This document shows, one piece after another, positions 35,809 through 45,045 of a DNA stretch of 64,000 nucleotides. Location of the stretch: NCBI RefSeq assembly GCF_017115105.1, contig NZ_JABXKH010000090.1, positions 43,946 to 107,945 of the forward strand, written 5' to 3'. The number at the start of each line of letters is the position of its first letter. Position 1 is the first letter of the stretch. This DNA is from Nostoc sp. NMS2. Its GTDB lineage: Bacteria; Cyanobacteriota; Cyanobacteriia; Cyanobacteriales; Nostocaceae. The translations under genes were made by a program, and so were the position numbers. Under the pieces are notes generated by a model. It was not told the origin of the DNA and made no database searches. It saw only the letters and a list, made by a program, of their open reading frames with translations.

Positions 35809-38800
35809 ATGAGTATGAATTCCGACCAAGCACAGTCTCCATCCCCAATCAAACAGGCGCTTCGAGCTATAGAAACCTTGCAAGCCCAGCTTGACGCGCT
35901 CAAATACGCCCAACAAGAACCAATTGCGATTATTGGCACGGGTTGCCGATTTCCTGGAGGAGCAGAAAATCCAGAGGCTTTCTGGCGGCTGTTGCGCGAC
36001 GGAGTTGATGCCATTACTGAAGTTCCGGCTGACAGATGGGATCTGGAAAAATACTACAATCCAGAACCGGATATGCCTGGTAAAGTGTGTACCCGTGAAG
36101 GTGGTTTTTTGACAGGAGTTGATACTTTTAACCCTGAGTTTTTCGGGATTTCAGCGCGGGAAGCAGCAAGCACAGATCCTCAGCAACGGCTTTTGCTAGA
36201 AGTAACCTGGGAAGCTTTAGAAAATGCTAGTCAAGTACCAGAGCATTTGCATAACACATCTACAGGGACTTTCATCGGCATTTATCTAAATGACTACAGC
36301 AAAGTCATGTCATCAGTAGGGGATGTGTCCAATATTGATGCTTTTTCTGCGATCGGTAACTCTTTAAGTATAGCTGCTGGGCGTTTATCCTATTTTTTCG
36401 GGCTAAAAGGCCCCAGTATGGCTGTCGATACCTCTTGTTCTTCCTCATTGGTATCAGTACATTTGGCTTGTCAAAGTTTGCGCTTAAAAGAGTGCAATCT
36501 AGCTTTAGCTGGCGGAGTTGGGTTAAATCTCGTTCCAGATACTAGTATTGCTCTGTCTAGAACACGAATGCTTAACCCTGATGGACGCTGCAAAACATTC
36601 GATGCTGCTGCCAATGGCTTTGTAAAAGGAGAAGGGTGTGGGATTGTTGTCCTCAAGCGCCTCTCAGATGCTTTGGCTGACGGGGATAACATCTTAGCCT
36701 TGATTCGGGGTTCTGCGGTTAACCATAATGGCCGCAGTAGTAGTTTAATTTCTCCTAACGGGCTATCTCAGCAAGCTGTAATTCGCCAAGCCTTAGAGAA
36801 TGGCGATGTGGAACCAGCCCAAGTAGACTATGTAGAGGTTCAAGGCACAAGCACATCTGTAGGAGAACCAATTGAGGTGGCAGCTTTAGAGGCAGTGTAT
36901 GGCAAAAACCGTCCTGAAGACAAACCTTTGGTTATTGGTTCGGTAAAAACTAACATTGGCCACCTAGAACCAGCTTCTGGTATCGCCAGTTTAATCAAAG
37001 TGGTGCTTGCCCTACAACACGGGGAAATTCCAGCCCACTTGCATTTCAAACAACCGAATCCTCATATTAACTGGAATGAATTGCCCCTGAAAGTTCCTGC
37101 ACAGCGTATGCCTTGGCCGATAACAGAAAAGCGGCGGCTGGCGGGAGTAAGCGCTTTTGGTTTTAGTGGGACTAACGCTCACGTAGTTGTGCAAGAAGCC
37201 CCCCAAAAAATTCAAAATTCAAAATTCAAAATTCAAAATGAAGATGCCATAGAGCGTTCCCTGCACCTGCTAACTTTATCAGCTAAGACAGACGAGGCGC
37301 TTGTGCAGTTAGCTGAACGTTATGAGAAGCACTTAGCGAATAATCCAGATTTAGCTCTAGAAGATATCTGCTTTAGTGCCAATACGGGCCGATCGCATTT
37401 TCAATATCGCATAAGTGCGATCGCATCTTCATCTGCCGAACTCTATAAAAAGCTAGCTGCCTTCAGCGCTGGGCAGAAAACACTAGGATTATTCCACGGA
37501 AAGGTGACAGATTCCCCCAAAATCGCCTTCCTTTTCCCCGATACAGGTTCAGAATATGTCGGAATGGGTCGTCAACTCTACGAAACTCAGCCCAAGTTCC
37601 GGCAAGCTTTTGATCGCTGCAATGAAATTCTGCGTTTTTCTTTAAAATGTTCCTTGGTTGAGATTCTGTATCCTGAATCAGCAACAAGTTCTCTGCTCAA
37701 AGAAGCTGTTTACAGACAACCCGCCTTATTTGCCATAGAATATGCCCTCTTCCAATTATGGAAATCTTGGGGTGTAGAACCCACCGCAGTCATGGGTTAT
37801 GGTGTTGGTGAATTTGTTGCTGCCTGTGTAGCTGAAGTTTTCAGCTTGGAAGATAGCTTAAAGTTGATTGTTCAACGCGGGCGCTTAATGCAAGCATTAC
37901 CTCCAGAAGGGAAAATGGTGGAAGTGTTTGGCTCCGAAAACCAAGGAATCCTCAAAGAAGTAACCTATTCTCAATCACAAATTCCTTTAGTTTCTCATCT
38001 AACTGGTGAACTAACTACTAGTGAAATAGCTACCCCTCTATATTGGAGCCGTCAAGCGCAACAACCCCTGAAAGTTGCCGCCGCTATAGATAACTTAGCT
38101 CAACAAGGGTACGAAATATTTGTGGAAGTTGGGGCAAAGCCGACTTTTGTCGATTGCTTGCCTAATGTTGAAAAACTTTGGCTTTCCACTTTGAATCCTG
38201 GCAAAGATGATTGGCAACAAATCCTTGAGAGTTTGGCATCTTTATATGCGCGTGGGGTAAAAGTAGACTGGTTAGGTTTTGACCGAGATTACTCGCGTCA
38301 AAATGTGGAACTACCCACCTACCCCTGGCAGCGAAAGCGCTACTGGTTTGAGCCTAATCACAATGGACATAAAAAAGTTGAGATTTCCTCTCAGAATAAT
38401 GGCTTTCTCGCTCAGGCAGATAGCCAACAACTGATTGAGCAGTTAGAAATGAGCGGAGAACTTTCAAAAGAGGAATTGAATTTGCTGCCTAAACTGCTTG
38501 GATTATTAACAAAGCAGCATGAATTCGTTGGCACAAAACCAAAACAGGAAACGCCAAATGTGGTGCAAGAGATTAATGTCCAATCTCTGACAGTGGCAGA
38601 TATTCAAGTTTGGCTGACTAACCAAATTGCAAATGATTTGGGAGTCCAACCTGATGAGATAAATATTCAAGTTCCTTTCGACAGCTACGGTTTGGATTCT
38701 GTACTGGCGATCGCAATTGCTAGTGCTGGCAAACAATCTCTAGGAATTGATATGTCTCCACTTCTCTTGGTGCATTATCCCACTATTGAGTCGCTTTCAC

Positions 38801-38853
38801 AGCACTTAGCTAGAGAATTAGAAGCTTCTGACTCAGAAATATTTGAAATTTAA
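35809..38853 (+). CDS. Polyketide synthase KS0-AT0-ACP, probably non-elongating
   Basis: 1014 residues. A short coiled-coil docking segment (about 10-35) precedes the KS. KS has Cys210 (VDTSCSSSLV) and His385 (NIGHLE), but the HGTGT motif reads QGTST, with Gln345 for His. The AT region has GYGVGE where GHSxGE belongs (Gly665 for Ser) and FPDTGSEY for FTGQGSQY, and it lacks the roughly 80-residue small subdomain including HAFH. The ACP is intact (YGLDSVLA, Ser964). Trans-AT KS domains lacking this His transfer chains without elongating. A second ATG at 35815 has better AGG spacing. Confidence 0.93.
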   Translation: MSMNSDQAQSPSPIKQALRAIETLQAQLDALKYAQQEPIAIIGTGCRFPGGAENPEAFWRLLRDGVDAITEVPADRWDLEKYYNPEPDMPGKVCTREGGFLTGVDTFNPEFFGISAREAASTDPQQRLLLEVTWEALENASQVPEHLHNTSTGTFIGIYLNDYSKVMSSVGDVSNIDAFSAIGNSLSIAAGRLSYFFGLKGPSMAVDTSCSSSLVSVHLACQSLRLKECNLALAGGVGLNLVPDTSIALSRTRMLNPDGRCKTFDAAANGFVKGEGCGIVVLKRLSDALADGDNILALIRGSAVNHNGRSSSLISPNGLSQQAVIRQALENGDVEPAQVDYVEVQGTSTSVGEPIEVAALEAVYGKNRPEDKPLVIGSVKTNIGHLEPASGIASLIKVVLALQHGEIPAHLHFKQPNPHINWNELPLKVPAQRMPWPITEKRRLAGVSAFGFSGTNAHVVVQEAPQKIQNSKFKIQNEDAIERSLHLLTLSAKTDEALVQLAERYEKHLANNPDLALEDICFSANTGRSHFQYRISAIASSSAELYKKLAAFSAGQKTLGLFHGKVTDSPKIAFLFPDTGSEYVGMGRQLYETQPKFRQAFDRCNEILRFSLKCSLVEILYPESATSSLLKEAVYRQPALFAIEYALFQLWKSWGVEPTAVMGYGVGEFVAACVAEVFSLEDSLKLIVQRGRLMQALPPEGKMVEVFGSENQGILKEVTYSQSQIPLVSHLTGELTTSEIATPLYWSRQAQQPLKVAAAIDNLAQQGYEIFVEVGAKPTFVDCLPNVEKLWLSTLNPGKDDWQQILESLASLYARGVKVDWLGFDRDYSRQNVELPTYPWQRKRYWFEPNHNGHKKVEISSQNNGFLAQADSQQLIEQLEMSGELSKEELNLLPKLLGLLTKQHEFVGTKPKQETPNVVQEINVQSLTVADIQVWLTNQIANDLGVQPDEINIQVPFDSYGLDSVLAIAIASAGKQSLGIDMSPLLLVHYPTIESLSQHLARELEASDSEIFEI
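37208..37238 (+). repeat. Tandem AAAATTC heptamer in the PKS 2 KS-AT linker
   Basis: About four units of AAAATTC read in frame as KIQNSKFKIQNE. Such heptamer arrays are normally intergenic in these genomes. PKS 1 has a related run (about 32230-32245) plus a C-rich CTCCCTGCTCCCTG tract (about 32281-32312) at the same linker. Confidence 0.8.
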
Positions 38854-38902
38854 TCGCAAAACCTGTTTAAAACAATTACTAATTAACGGAGATAGTGAAA
38901 CT

Positions 38903-40768
38903 ATGAACGTATCTGAACTGTTAGAAAATTTAACTCAACAAGGCGTTCAATTGTGGACTGACAATGGTAAACTCAAGGTTAATTCACCCAAAGGATTACT
39001 ATCAGCAGAACAACGTACTGAATTAGCTGAACGCAAGACCGAAATTCTAGCGTTTCTGCAAAAAAGTAACGAGCCTGCTAATAACAATGTAACTAAAACT
39101 CAAGACCTGAGCTTGCAGACAATTGGTCGTTTAATTGGAGGTTTTTGCCGTAAAATTGCAGGCTTTACCCCTCCCATTATTGATCCAAAGGCGATGGCCA
39201 AAAAGCTAAAAGTGGCTTTTAGACCTTTGCCAGATGGATACAAAGAAGAAACAATTTTGAAATTTCGAGAAGAGTTAAAAGATAAGCTACAGGGTAATGG
39301 AGTTCAAATCTTAACTTGGGAGGAAGCAACTAAACAGGTTAATTACGAAATTACTATTCCTTTCCTTAACTGGAAAAAGAACATTACCACAAATGTCATA
39401 AAAGCAGGTGTTAGTGCTGTCGTTGATGTGGACAAACACCCTTCTTTATTTGGAAAAGTTAAGATATTTGTGGTAGAGTTACTTTATAAATTTTATTCTC
39501 GATTTATTTTAAAAGACCGCCAGCTATCTGCTTCTAAAATTATGCAGTTTATCAGTTGGGCTGAAGAAAATATCCTACCACTTGAAGACCCAACAAATAC
39601 TCAAGTTATTATGTTGACAAAACTTAATAAAGAGTTGGTCGATCCAAATATCCCTTATCAAAAGAAAATTCCTATTGGTGTAAAGACCCTGATTAGAACA
39701 TTTTCTGAAATAGTCATTGGGGTTTCTAATAATAAAATTTCTATCTTAAACATGAATCTTTCAGATTCTGTTTTTCCTGCCGAATCAGTTGACGCATTCG
39801 TTTGTAACTCTTTAATTCCTAAAATATATGTACCAATTCTGCCACTATCTTTGAGCAGATTTGAGATTGGTGAGTATGACCCGAAAGAATCTATTTATGC
39901 AGAACAATTAGTCAGATTAGGTAAAGAGTTAGCATCAACAGGTCTACTACCTTCTGGTTTTAAAATTGACGATGTGATTAAAAGAAAGTCACACCGAGAT
40001 ATTGTTGACTGGATGGCAAATGGTAGAACAGGCGTTTCTTATGGTTTTGTTGCCTACGCCGAGCCGCCACAATATGTAGGTACTGTGGAAATATCTGAGC
40101 AGGAGTGGGAAAGCCTGTCTTCTATCGAAGGATTTAGTCGTGATGAATTACGTCAAAATGAAATCGGTAGGAGATATATCAAAACTAAAATTGCAGAAAA
40201 AGAGGTATTTAAGCAGCTACCAGATATCTGGGTTATTAGTTCTCGCTCAGGCGCGAATAAAACAAACCTAAATTTAGAAACTGACGTACTAAGGCTGGGA
40301 CTACAAGATAGATTATTACTCCAACTACCAAAAGGTATTGATTTAGTAGTGGGTGATATTAAACCCTCTTACGACCTTTATGTGATGGTTGCGATCGCAC
40401 TTGCGGCGGCTCTGTACGCACCGGATCTGATTAAAAATGGTACACCAATGGTTCATTTCCACGGGTATCCATCAACTCAGTGGTTTGAAGCCGATAACGA
40501 GTATTGCACTGGAGTACACAATCCCTCAGTTCCGTGTGGAACCTATGAATCAGGGGTTTTCAACTTCTTAGGGATACACGATTTAGTCAACAAATACGGC
40601 AGTGATATTGCCCTAGCCAGCTTGATCGAGCCAGATCACGGCACAAACATCATCGCCTCTGATTGGGAGTATTTAATTGCCAGAATCAAAACTGGAGTTG
40701 AAAAGGGACAAATTGATTTGGGTGGTAAGCATTTCCCTTCTCTCAAAGAAACCATCGCTACTTGTTGA
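38903..40768 (+). CDS. TubC-type docking domain fused to an unrecognised ~560-residue domain
   Basis: 621 residues from the ATG at 38903 (CGGAGATAG upstream). Residues 1-54 (MNVSELLENLTQQGVQLWTD, then LLSAEQRTELAERKTEILAF) are a TubC-like N-terminal docking domain, normally found in front of NRPS condensation domains to dock on an upstream carrier protein. The rest is not a condensation domain (no HHxxxDG), thioesterase or any family I know. Notable stretches are VHFHGYPSTQWFEADNEYCT, GVHNPSVPCGTYESGVFNF and SLIEPDHGTNIIASDWEY, with clustered His, Cys and Asp. Placed right after PKS 2 in a cluster without a TE, it may release or transform the chain; that is inference. Confidence 0.85.
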   Translation: MNVSELLENLTQQGVQLWTDNGKLKVNSPKGLLSAEQRTELAERKTEILAFLQKSNEPANNNVTKTQDLSLQTIGRLIGGFCRKIAGFTPPIIDPKAMAKKLKVAFRPLPDGYKEETILKFREELKDKLQGNGVQILTWEEATKQVNYEITIPFLNWKKNITTNVIKAGVSAVVDVDKHPSLFGKVKIFVVELLYKFYSRFILKDRQLSASKIMQFISWAEENILPLEDPTNTQVIMLTKLNKELVDPNIPYQKKIPIGVKTLIRTFSEIVIGVSNNKISILNMNLSDSVFPAESVDAFVCNSLIPKIYVPILPLSLSRFEIGEYDPKESIYAEQLVRLGKELASTGLLPSGFKIDDVIKRKSHRDIVDWMANGRTGVSYGFVAYAEPPQYVGTVEISEQEWESLSSIEGFSRDELRQNEIGRRYIKTKIAEKEVFKQLPDIWVISSRSGANKTNLNLETDVLRLGLQDRLLLQLPKGIDLVVGDIKPSYDLYVMVAIALAAALYAPDLIKNGTPMVHFHGYPSTQWFEADNEYCTGVHNPSVPCGTYESGVFNFLGIHDLVNKYGSDIALASLIEPDHGTNIIASDWEYLIARIKTGVEKGQIDLGGKHFPSLKETIATC

Positions 40769-40806
40769 ACTCGGTTGGTACTAATGAATGAGGATATTAA
40801 ATAATC

Positions 40807-41715
40807 ATGTCAATAATTTCAGGCAAGACAGTACTTTTGACAGGTGCATCACGCGGCATTGGCGTTTTTATTGCTCGTGCTTTGGCAAAAGAAAAAGCAA
40901 CTGTAGTTGGTGTAGCGCGATCGCAACAGGGACTAGATCGAGTATCTGCCGAAGTCAAAGCTTTAGGAGGTCACTGGTTAGGTATAACATCTGACATCAG
41001 TGACATAAATTCTCTGCCAAGCCTGGTTGAGCAAATCAATCAGCTTGTAGGCCCAATTGATATTTTAATTAATAACGCAGGCATAGAAATATACCGACCC
41101 TTCCAAGATTACTCTAGCGCCGATCTCCAGTCAGTCTTATCTACCAACTTACTGGCAGCAATGGAATTATCGCGTTTGGTACTGCCGACCATGTTACGCC
41201 AGGGTAGTGGCCATATTGTCAATATTGCTTCGCTGGCTGCTAAAAAAGGGCCAGCTTACAACAGCATTTATTCAGCCAGTAAAGCTGGTATGTTCATGTG
41301 GAGCGATGCTGTTAGGCAAGAATTGGCGGGTACTGGCGTGGAAATTTCAGTAATTTGTCCAGGATATGTGTCTGAACAAGGGATGTCTGCTGATTCTGGC
41401 GTAGCCATACCCAGTTCATCAGGATCTTCTACACCAACAGATGTTGCGATCGCAACGATTCAAGCTATTAAGCAAAATCAGCCAGAAGTGATTGTGAATC
41501 AAGATGCGATTTCAGAAGCTATTACAAAACTTCTACTGGCATTGTGGGAAATTTTCCCACTCTTTGGAGATAAAGTTAATCAGTGGATAGGTGTCACCAA
41601 GCTCAACAAAATACGCGCCGAAAATCAAACGCCAATTGCATTTCAACCCAGTGAAAGCAGAACGATGGTTATTGCAACACCAAACGGAAGAATAAGCAAA
41701 GAAAAAAATCAATAA
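40807..41715 (+). CDS. Short-chain dehydrogenase/reductase in the PKS cluster
   Basis: 302 residues. Cofactor motif LLTGASRGIGVFIARALAKE, INNAGIEIYRPF, catalytic IVNIASLAAKKGPAYNSIYS with Ser and YSASK. The C-terminal extension (about 240-300) is longer than in minimal SDRs and hydrophobic in part (LLLALWEIFPLFGD), as in some membrane-associated acyl or retinol-type SDRs. It starts 38 nt after the TubC-fusion gene. Likely a carbonyl reduction or alcohol oxidation on the product or intermediate. Confidence 0.9.
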   Translation: MSIISGKTVLLTGASRGIGVFIARALAKEKATVVGVARSQQGLDRVSAEVKALGGHWLGITSDISDINSLPSLVEQINQLVGPIDILINNAGIEIYRPFQDYSSADLQSVLSTNLLAAMELSRLVLPTMLRQGSGHIVNIASLAAKKGPAYNSIYSASKAGMFMWSDAVRQELAGTGVEISVICPGYVSEQGMSADSGVAIPSSSGSSTPTDVAIATIQAIKQNQPEVIVNQDAISEAITKLLLALWEIFPLFGDKVNQWIGVTKLNKIRAENQTPIAFQPSESRTMVIATPNGRISKEKNQ

Positions 41716-41761
41716 TCAAGCATAAATTTACCATAATCAAAGGTTTTTGAATGAGGACGTT

Positions 41762-42943
41762 ATGGGAAAAGGTCTCAAAAAAGTATATCTGATGATTTAT
41801 GATGCTGGTGCAGGCCATCGCAGCACTGCCAAAGCTTTGCAAAAACTTATTGAACAGCGACAATTGCCTTGGGAAATCCATCTAGTCGAGGCTTTTAAAG
41901 AAATCATTGGAACGTCTTCTTCGCAAAACTTTTACAATAATGTGATACTCCAAAAAGCTTGGGCAAAAGTTATTACTAAACCTTTACTGGTTCCCTTGTT
42001 CAAGCTGCAAATTGGCTTTTACCATTCTGTTTGGTTAGCACGTTTCAAAAAATTTTGGCAGCAGCATCAGCCTGACATAGTAGTTTCAGTGATGCCGTAT
42101 CTCAATCGGGTGTTTTATGAAAGCTTGCAGGCAACATTACCAAGTGTCCCTTTTATCACGCTTCTAACTGATCTTGCTGATTGCCCACCTCACTTTTGGA
42201 TTGAGCAGCAGGAGCAATTCTTAATTTGTCCTACAGAACGGGCAATTGAACAAGCGAAAAACTTAGGTTACAGTGATGAGCAAATCTTTCACACTTCGGG
42301 ATTGGTTATTAACCCTCAATTCTACGAATCTATTATTATTGATCGCCATCTTGAAAAACAACGCTTGGGATTAGATCCAAATTTACCCACTGGCTTAGTT
42401 ATGTTTGGTGGTCACGGCTCCAATGAAATGATTGAGATTGCTGAACGTTTAGAACAGTCGTCGCTGAACATCCAACTCATATTTATTTGTGGAAAAAATA
42501 AAAGACTAGCAACTATTCTGCGTCGTAGCCAAAATCGTATACCAAGGTATATTGAAGAATTTACCAAACAAATTCCCTACTATATGCATTTGTCTGATTT
42601 CTTCATTGGTAAGCCCGGTAATGTAAGTATCAGTGAGGCTATAGCGATGAAATTGCCAGTAATAACAGAGCTTAATGCCTTAACTCTGATGCAAGAACGA
42701 TACTGCTGTGAGTGGATTGCAAATAATGAGCTTGGAATTGTAATTTCTAATTTTCGCAATATCGATTCGGCTGTGGCAGAGCTAATCCAGCCTGAAAACT
42801 TATTTCGCTATCGAACTAATATCAAAGCCTTCAAAAATCAGGCGGTATTTGAAGTTGTTGAGATTTTGGAAAAAATTCTTAAACATTCCTATTTAGATGG
42901 ACTTTATGAAAACGATCCCTTGTTATCGATAAAACAAACATAG
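41762..42943 (+). CDS. MGDG-synthase-like glycosyltransferase (GT28 family)
   Basis: 393 residues from the ATG at 41762 (GAGGA upstream). The N-terminal MIYDAGAGHRSTAKALQKL and the acceptor-domain DIVVSVMPYLNRV are typical of the MGDG synthase/diglucosyl-diacylglycerol synthase group. The donor-binding half shows VMFGGHGSNEMIEIAERL and SDFFIGKPGNVSISEAIAMK. These enzymes move a hexose from a nucleotide sugar to a lipid hydroxyl at the membrane. In this cluster the acceptor is probably the lipidic PKS product, which would make it a glycolipid; the sugar is unknown. Confidence 0.87.
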   Translation: MGKGLKKVYLMIYDAGAGHRSTAKALQKLIEQRQLPWEIHLVEAFKEIIGTSSSQNFYNNVILQKAWAKVITKPLLVPLFKLQIGFYHSVWLARFKKFWQQHQPDIVVSVMPYLNRVFYESLQATLPSVPFITLLTDLADCPPHFWIEQQEQFLICPTERAIEQAKNLGYSDEQIFHTSGLVINPQFYESIIIDRHLEKQRLGLDPNLPTGLVMFGGHGSNEMIEIAERLEQSSLNIQLIFICGKNKRLATILRRSQNRIPRYIEEFTKQIPYYMHLSDFFIGKPGNVSISEAIAMKLPVITELNALTLMQERYCCEWIANNELGIVISNFRNIDSAVAELIQPENLFRYRTNIKAFKNQAVFEVVEILEKILKHSYLDGLYENDPLLSIKQT

Positions 42944-43122
42944 CGTTCTGATTCCCTAAAATGATGGCTGACGGACGTACAAGCCCTTTACTAATACCTA
43001 GCCGCATTCAAACATATTATTTTTGGCAGGCAGGGGAGCAGGGGAAGTAAAAAGAGAAATACTACCTATAATTGCAAACTGGTAGTAGAAAAACTTGTTG
43101 ATATTTTAAAAAGGAAAGTTTT

Positions 43123-44046
43123 ATGCAACTACAACACCAAAAAATTAGTACAAATAAGCAACGTCTTAACTGCTCGATTTGCGATTATCGCGTCGATCCA
43201 AATGATGAATCTGCATTTGCGACTTTTCCTTCCAACGTAAGAGCTTTTAAAGATGAGAAATTTAAGGCTTGGCGATGTCACGATTGCCAGACAATTCATT
43301 GTTTAGATATCGTCGATCTCGACCATTACTATGCAAAATATCCTTATTCCAAAGGGAAGTTGACCGGATCATATAGATTTCTGTATAGCCACCTATACCG
43401 TCAGTTGAAAAAGCATGGTTTTTCCAAGTCTGGCTCATTGCTCGATTATGGCTGTGGAACCAACGCTCTGTTTGTGCAATATTTGCAAGAACAGGGCTTT
43501 ACTAATATTTATGGATACGATCCTTACGGGACAAAGGACGGCTTCGGCAATCCCACAACTCTCCAGCGAGGGCCATTTGATTATATCTTGCTCCAAGATG
43601 TCATCGAACACGTTGAAGATCCTAATGCATTATTAAGTGAGTTAAACAGCTTGCTGGCTCCTGGTGGTTATATTCTCATCGGTACACCTAACGCTGGCAA
43701 TATCGACCTCAACCGACCCGATTTACGAGATTACTATAACTGTGTTCATGCTCCCTATCACCTTCATATATACACCCGTGAGACCCTTGAATCTTTAGGG
43801 AAATCTCAAGGATGGGAATTTGTAAATTTCTTTGATCGTAGGTATGACGACACACCCTGGTTTAGCTTTAACAGTCGAGTTTATAACGCTTACGCAAGCC
43901 TTTTAGATAAATCACTGGATGTTTTTTTTGAGCCATTCAAACTAGGAAAAGCGTTGACCTCACCTAAATTCTTGTTCTATGCTATTTTCGGCTATTGGCT
44001 CAGTTTCCATGCTGATATGAGCATCATGTTCCGCAAAAGTCTGTAA
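43123..44046 (+). CDS. Zinc-ribbon class I SAM methyltransferase, copy 1
   Basis: 307 residues. The N-terminal Cys pairs CSICDYRVDP and WRCHDCQTIHC form a zinc ribbon (about 19-62), followed by the Rossmann SAM fold: LLDYGCGTNALFVQYLQE (motif I), GPFDYILLQDVIEHVEDPNA and LLAPGGYILIGTPN. AAAAAGGAAAG precedes the ATG. Proteins of this layout often methylate sugars or small natural products. The next gene is a close paralogue; the central part (about 43392-43629) is identical at nucleotide level to 44388-44625 while the ends differ. Confidence 0.9.
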   Translation: MQLQHQKISTNKQRLNCSICDYRVDPNDESAFATFPSNVRAFKDEKFKAWRCHDCQTIHCLDIVDLDHYYAKYPYSKGKLTGSYRFLYSHLYRQLKKHGFSKSGSLLDYGCGTNALFVQYLQEQGFTNIYGYDPYGTKDGFGNPTTLQRGPFDYILLQDVIEHVEDPNALLSELNSLLAPGGYILIGTPNAGNIDLNRPDLRDYYNCVHAPYHLHIYTRETLESLGKSQGWEFVNFFDRRYDDTPWFSFNSRVYNAYASLLDKSLDVFFEPFKLGKALTSPKFLFYAIFGYWLSFHADMSIMFRKSL

Positions 44047-44118
44047 TCCAATTCAGCCTAGCCTTCTTTCTAAATAGAAAGACTAATAAAAGTAGTTGAA
44101 ATTTTTCACGAGGATTCT

Positions 44119-45045
44119 ATGCAGTTAACACACAACAACGTTATAACCAGTAAACAACGCCTTAGCTGCTCGATTTGTGATTATCGCGTCGATCCAAATA
44201 ATGAATCTACATTTGCGACTTTTCCTTGCAGTATTAGAGCTTTCAAAGATGAAAAATTTAAGGTTTGGCGATGTCCCGATTGCCAGACAATTCATTGTTT
44301 AGATGTCGTTGATCTCGACCATTATTACGCAAAATACGCTATCTTTCAAACTGAATTGACCTGGACGTATCGATTTGTCTATGGCAACCTATACCGTCAG
44401 TTGAAAAAGCATGGTTTTTCCAAGTCTGGCTCATTGCTCGATTATGGCTGTGGAACCAACGCTCTGTTTGTGCAATATTTGCAAGAACAGGGCTTTACTA
44501 ATATTTATGGATACGATCCTTACGGGACAAAGGACGGCTTCGGCAATCCCACAACTCTCCAGCGAGGGCCATTTGATTATATCTTGCTCCAAGATGTCAT
44601 CGAACACGTTGAAGATCCTAATGCACTATTAAGTGAGTTAGACAGCTTGCTGGCTCCTGGTGGTTATATTCTCATCGGTACACCTAACGCTGCCAATATC
44701 GACCTCAACCAACCTGACTTACCTGAATATTATAACTGTGTTCACATCCCCTATCACCTTCATATATATACCCGTGAGACCCTTGAATCCTTAGGAAAAT
44801 CTCAAGGATGGGAACCTGTAGATTTCTTTGCTCGCAAATACTACGATACACCTTGGTTCGCCTTCAACTTTCGAGCTTTGAACGCCTACGTAAGCCTATT
44901 GGATGGCACAACAAACGTTCTTTGTGAGCCATTCAAACTAGGAAAAGCCTTGACTTCACCTAAATTCTTGTTCTACGCTATTTTCGGTTACTGGCTCAGT
45001 TTTCATGTTGAGATGAGCATCATGTTCCGCAAGTCTTTAAACTGA
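44119..45045 (+). CDS. Zinc-ribbon class I SAM methyltransferase, copy 2
   Basis: 308 residues, paralogue of the preceding gene with the same zinc ribbon (CSICDYRVDP, WRCPDCQTIHC) and identical SAM-binding core. Differences concentrate in residues about 75-95 (KYAIFQTELTWTYRFVYGNL) and in the C-terminal third (about 195-290), the parts most likely to contact substrate. Two active copies with diverged substrate regions suggest two methylations or two positions. Confidence 0.9.
   Translation: MQLTHNNVITSKQRLSCSICDYRVDPNNESTFATFPCSIRAFKDEKFKVWRCPDCQTIHCLDVVDLDHYYAKYAIFQTELTWTYRFVYGNLYRQLKKHGFSKSGSLLDYGCGTNALFVQYLQEQGFTNIYGYDPYGTKDGFGNPTTLQRGPFDYILLQDVIEHVEDPNALLSELDSLLAPGGYILIGTPNAANIDLNQPDLPEYYNCVHIPYHLHIYTRETLESLGKSQGWEPVDFFARKYYDTPWFAFNFRALNAYVSLLDGTTNVLCEPFKLGKALTSPKFLFYAIFGYWLSFHVEMSIMFRKSLN

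Noticed and set aside
35809..38853. Second PKS as a KSQ-type loading module
   Set aside because: KSQ replaces the active-site Cys by Gln; here Cys210 is present and the Gln is in the HGTGT motif, so a transfer-type KS0 fits better.
38843..38902. TTG start overlapping PKS 2 for the TubC-fusion protein
   Set aside because: The TubC domain begins at the ATG at 38903, which has its own CGGAGA ribosome site.
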